Source of the DNA: Gracilaria caudata
Lineage: Eukaryota; Rhodophyta; Florideophyceae; Gracilariales; Gracilariaceae
Length of the DNA: 16,595 nucleotides
Direction: 5' to 3'
Assembly: GCA_030374735.1 (NCBI GenBank)
Contig: JASCIV010000565.1
Span: 1-16,595, forward strand
The notes below the pieces were generated by a model. That model was not told where the DNA came from. It did no database searches and saw nothing but the letters and a program-made list of their open reading frames with translations. A program made the translations under genes and the position numbers. Positions 14,159 to 16,595 of this stretch are shown here, piece by piece (the first letter of the stretch is position 1; each line of letters opens with the position of its first letter).

Positions 14159-14900
14159 TTAATAACTGCGATTTTTTTTGGCAGATGGACCACTTTCAAA
14201 CCATTCCTTCTTACATTTTCCAGCGTGCTTGACTGGGGGCCCACGAGGAGGAGCTAAAGCTTTTGGGACCTCCATTTGATCTCCAAAACTAACCAATATT
14301 TGTGCTGTAGCAATAGCTTGGTCAACATCAGCTTGATCCGGCAATGAAAAGCAAACGTCTTGGTATTGGTTTTTCCACCGCCGTCAAATGACGCCCATCA
14401 CTAAACTTGTATACGTTTTTCGATCCGTGCTTTTCAGTAGTAACTGCAACACCATGCAGACACGGAAAGCCAGCTCCAAGCTTTGAATATGCGCAGCATG
14501 ACGGTGGTTGCTGTAGACCTTCAGTGAAGCGAACACGTCTAGTTTGAAACCCGTTTGAAAATCTTCGTACCGTTTCTTCCATTTGATCAGAACCTCCCAA
14601 AAATTGCACTGTAGAATGATATATGCGGGACCAGCTTATACTTGAAGCAATTTCCTTTTCGACAAATGGTCGAACTGGCTCTTTCCACCCCACAGCGGCG
14701 ACCTGGCGTTTCAAGAAGCTAGTGCTTTGTGTGAGAAGTCCACGGCACACAATTTTTTGAGGCTCGCAAGCACGAATGCCGTTTCGAAGGCTTCAAGACA
14801 TTTGACTTTCGGACCCCTGAGGGATAGTGGTCAGATCTTGTAGGCTGCTGGTTGCGCGGTACACGTCGCTGTCTTTGAATCTAGAAGATATTCCTGCATG
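14159..14900 (-). pseudogene. Probable Mutator-like transposase C-terminal relic with damaged SWIM zinc finger
   Basis: Minus-strand pieces in order: PQGSESQMS, then a TGA (about 14795), then LRNGIRACEPQKIVCRGLL, resembling the Glu-Ser ... Arg-x-x-x-Pro stretch after the MULE catalytic core. Next FTEGLQQPPSCCAYSKLGAG leads into FPCLHGVAV (about 14440-14525), like a SWIM finger (C-x-C ... C-x-H) in which the first pair has become adjacent cysteines. Then comes a frame change near 14370, with the sense continuing as FSLPDQADVDQA and a basic tail with LAPPRGPPVKHAGK ending at 14159. The catalytic DDE core is not visible upstream, so this is a 5'-truncated or unrecognisable copy. A degenerate FAR1-like or other SWIM protein is the alternative. 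Confidence 0.5.
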
Positions 14901-15199
14901 ACCTGGGAAGACTGTTTCTTGATTTCGGCAAGCGCGATAGTTGTGAAACGGAAGAGACCGAAAAACACACGAAGACGTTCGAGATCTTTCTCTCAATGTG
15001 GTAGACCAGTGATGGAGACTCTCCGGACGTACACGTCAATGCGTGTGTGTGATCCTCCACAAGAGTACTATATCCCACATAGTGGTGAGTGCGACGTGTC
15101 CTTAGGGGCACGGAGCACCGGAGGTAAACCACGAAAGAAACCCAAATATGGGGAAAGAATATCCACGAGAGTGGTGGTAAAAACAAGAACGAGAGCAAT
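14901..15199. other. Spacer between Mutator relic and LTR-like region
   Basis: Frames of about 100-120 codons overlap on both strands with no family resemblance. No terminal repeat of the Mutator relic was found here. Nothing else was recognised. Confidence 0.35.
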
Positions 15200-16274
15200 G
15201 TAGTGCAAACTCGTGCGAGTACATGAGCGAGGTTGTTCCTCATATCACCCGTATCGAGGATGACCTGAGCAGGAAATGGTTATGATTATTGGCCCGCCTA
15301 CGGGGGAAGCCTGGTTAGCTGGATGCGCGACTTGTACCGGTGACTGGTGGTGATGGTGGACGATTGGTATGACTTGTGCAAGTATGACTATTGTACAGGT
15401 ATGATTCTGTCATGGATTGTCCCGATTTTACGGGCCTGACACTGGCCCTGAACAGGGACCAACACATATAATACGTGTATGGACCAGCAGTGGTGTACGC
15501 TTGATTAAGTAATTTTATAACTATTGTAGAATAATGTCTACACTACTAGGCCAGATCCTCAAGGCCCTGGCCTCCTTCAAGTAAATTCAACGAATGTTTG
15601 TGCTACGCAAAGAGCTTCTTCATAACGAAGTGCTTGGCACTGGATCGTGCTGCCTACTCTGGTCTGTAACTCTCACGAGTACAGCCGTGACTGGTACGGT
15701 ACATCCACCCCCTTCGGGTCTTCCTGGTTGCGCAGGCTACTACTCTACTTTGTTATTTCTGTTTCTTTTGTTCTCCGCCTTAGAGTGTATCAACCGCTAC
15801 CGCCCCTGTATAGAGTTTTCTCTTCCGTTTTCCTACCGTTTCAGGCACATATCCGTGTGTGTTTTCCCTTGTTTTCTTTCCCGTTTTTCCCCATTCACTC
15901 CGAGGAGCATCCGTAGACACGGCTCTCACCGGTATCCGGTCTGGTACATCACGCCGCATCTCAACCTCCTAGGTTTAGCCCGAAGTAGCACTTCGGTCTT
16001 ACACCCGGCTCGCTTGTGCTACAGGAGGGCTCTGTCGCTGCTCTACCTCGTCTCGACGGCAGGGTATCGAACGCCTTGTACAGTCATTTCCCGATCGGGG
16101 TTTGCACCACAAGTGGTCTCCCGACCTAGAAGCTTCAGGTTGATCACGGGATTTGGTTGGTGAAGTTACTGGATCTAAAGTCGTTCCTGTTTAGGAGTTT
16201 TCCGTTTTATCCGCTCTTTGGATATCTGGAGTCAGTTGCTCGGTCGCCGAGTTGGTCGTTTGCCTATTCGCGAC
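15200..16274 (+). other. Candidate LTR and leader of a retrotransposon
   Basis: A gene-free kilobase precedes the open frame at 16275. It holds a TATA-like site (TATAATA at 15467-15473), a long pyrimidine-rich stretch (about 15740-15900), and short hairpins such as CCGAAGT/ACTTCGG at 15980-15996. The layout of promoter, T-rich region, leader and open frame fits a 5' LTR followed by gag. Only one LTR copy would lie in the window, I could not fix the TG...CA borders, and no clean tRNA primer site was found. An ordinary promoter with a long 5' untranslated region is the alternative. Confidence 0.35.
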
Positions 16275-16595
16275 ATGGCGCTGCCTGCTACGAACTCATG
16301 TTCGCGGGGAAGCCGCAGTACTACTGGTGACCAGTCTCAGTTGCCATGTCCTTGTACCTTGGTACCCGATGAGGTCGACCAGGATACTGGTAATTTGGAT
16401 ACTCGGAGAGTCCCTTCTGCTGCTTCGGCCGTCTTCCCTGTTGCAGTTCAACCTGAGTCAGGTCCGCCACCTGTCGTGGAAACACCGTCTTCGGTCAACA
16501 ACCATACTCTGGGGTCGGCTGAATACAGGAACCTGGAACAAAGGTTACAGATTGCGAACATTTCGCAAACAAACCTGTTACAGGATCTAACGGAA
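16275..16595 (+). CDS. Open frame leaving the window, possible gag start (partial, 107 codons)
   Basis: The ATG at 16275 (GCGACATGG, good context) opens a frame with no stop up to the last base of the window. The first 80 residues are Ser/Thr/Pro/Val-rich and look disordered. The end, from about residue 83, becomes a Gln/Leu-rich helix (YRNLEQRLQIANISQTNLLQ) suited to a coiled coil. This arrangement is common at the N-terminus of LTR-retrotransposon gag proteins but is not specific. No zinc knuckle or protease is in reach. It could equally be the first exon of a host gene. Confidence 0.45.
   Translation, partial: MALPATNSCSRGSRSTTGDQSQLPCPCTLVPDEVDQDTGNLDTRRVPSAASAVFPVAVQPESGPPPVVETPSSVNNHTLGSAEYRNLEQRLQIANISQTNLLQDLTE

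Noticed and set aside
14881..15243. 120-codon minus-strand frame with hydrophobic stretch
   Set aside because: Overlaps other frames with equal claim; no coherent topology or family, and it lies among transposon debris.
15594..16163. 189-codon plus-strand frame in the LTR-like region
   Set aside because: It is Ser/Phe/Leu/Arg-rich from the pyrimidine tract and has no recognisable domain; more likely untranslated leader or LTR.

Overview
This looks like a nuclear genome fragment from an intron-poor eukaryote. The evidence is intron-less open frames, TATA boxes just upstream of start codons, a signal-peptide protein, a possible AATAAA poly(A) signal, and wrecks of eukaryotic transposons (PIF/Harbinger with its Myb-like partner, probable Mutator, a possible LTR element). 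There are no bacterial operons or ribosome-binding sites. A compact gene island beside a sea of decayed transposons fits a red alga of the Chondrus type; an oomycete is the main alternative. The lineage is inference and no single feature proves it.

Layout. Positions 1-510: no gene seen. 513-3763: two minus-strand genes in tandem, a group II PLP-dependent decarboxylase (1683-3650) and, downstream of it, a small secreted protein (513-1037), each with its own TATA box. 3800-5270: a very GC-rich, CpG-rich block with overlapping open frames in nearly every phase and no gene I can defend. 5270-6640: two decayed or unresolved coding-like stretches pointing toward each other. 6815-8425: an intact-looking plus-strand gene for an unrecognised protein with two hydrophobic segments. 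8426-10470: AT-rich spacer with one weak reverse-transcriptase/RNase H scrap and a strong hairpin.

10474-13793 is a complete but dead PIF/Harbinger element of 3,320 bp. It has 20-bp inverted termini (17 of 20 matching), a TTA target duplication on both sides, a broken DDE transposase on the plus strand, a broken Myb/SANT-like second protein on the minus strand, and hairpins with GCCAAAT motifs inside both ends. A second, unrelated-looking 301-bp TTA-flanked MITE (13406-13706) is inserted in its right arm. 13799-14023 carries a dispersed GGCGACA motif. 14159-14900 is a probable Mutator-like transposase C-terminus on the minus strand. From about 15200 the sequence looks like an LTR/leader running into an open frame at 16275 that leaves the window and could be a gag start.

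The three intact genes show no obvious shared pathway. I found no convincing new multi-gene system. The best original material is the precise, nested Harbinger/MITE structure with its subterminal hairpins, plus two proteins (513-1037 and 6815-8425) that I cannot assign to a family.
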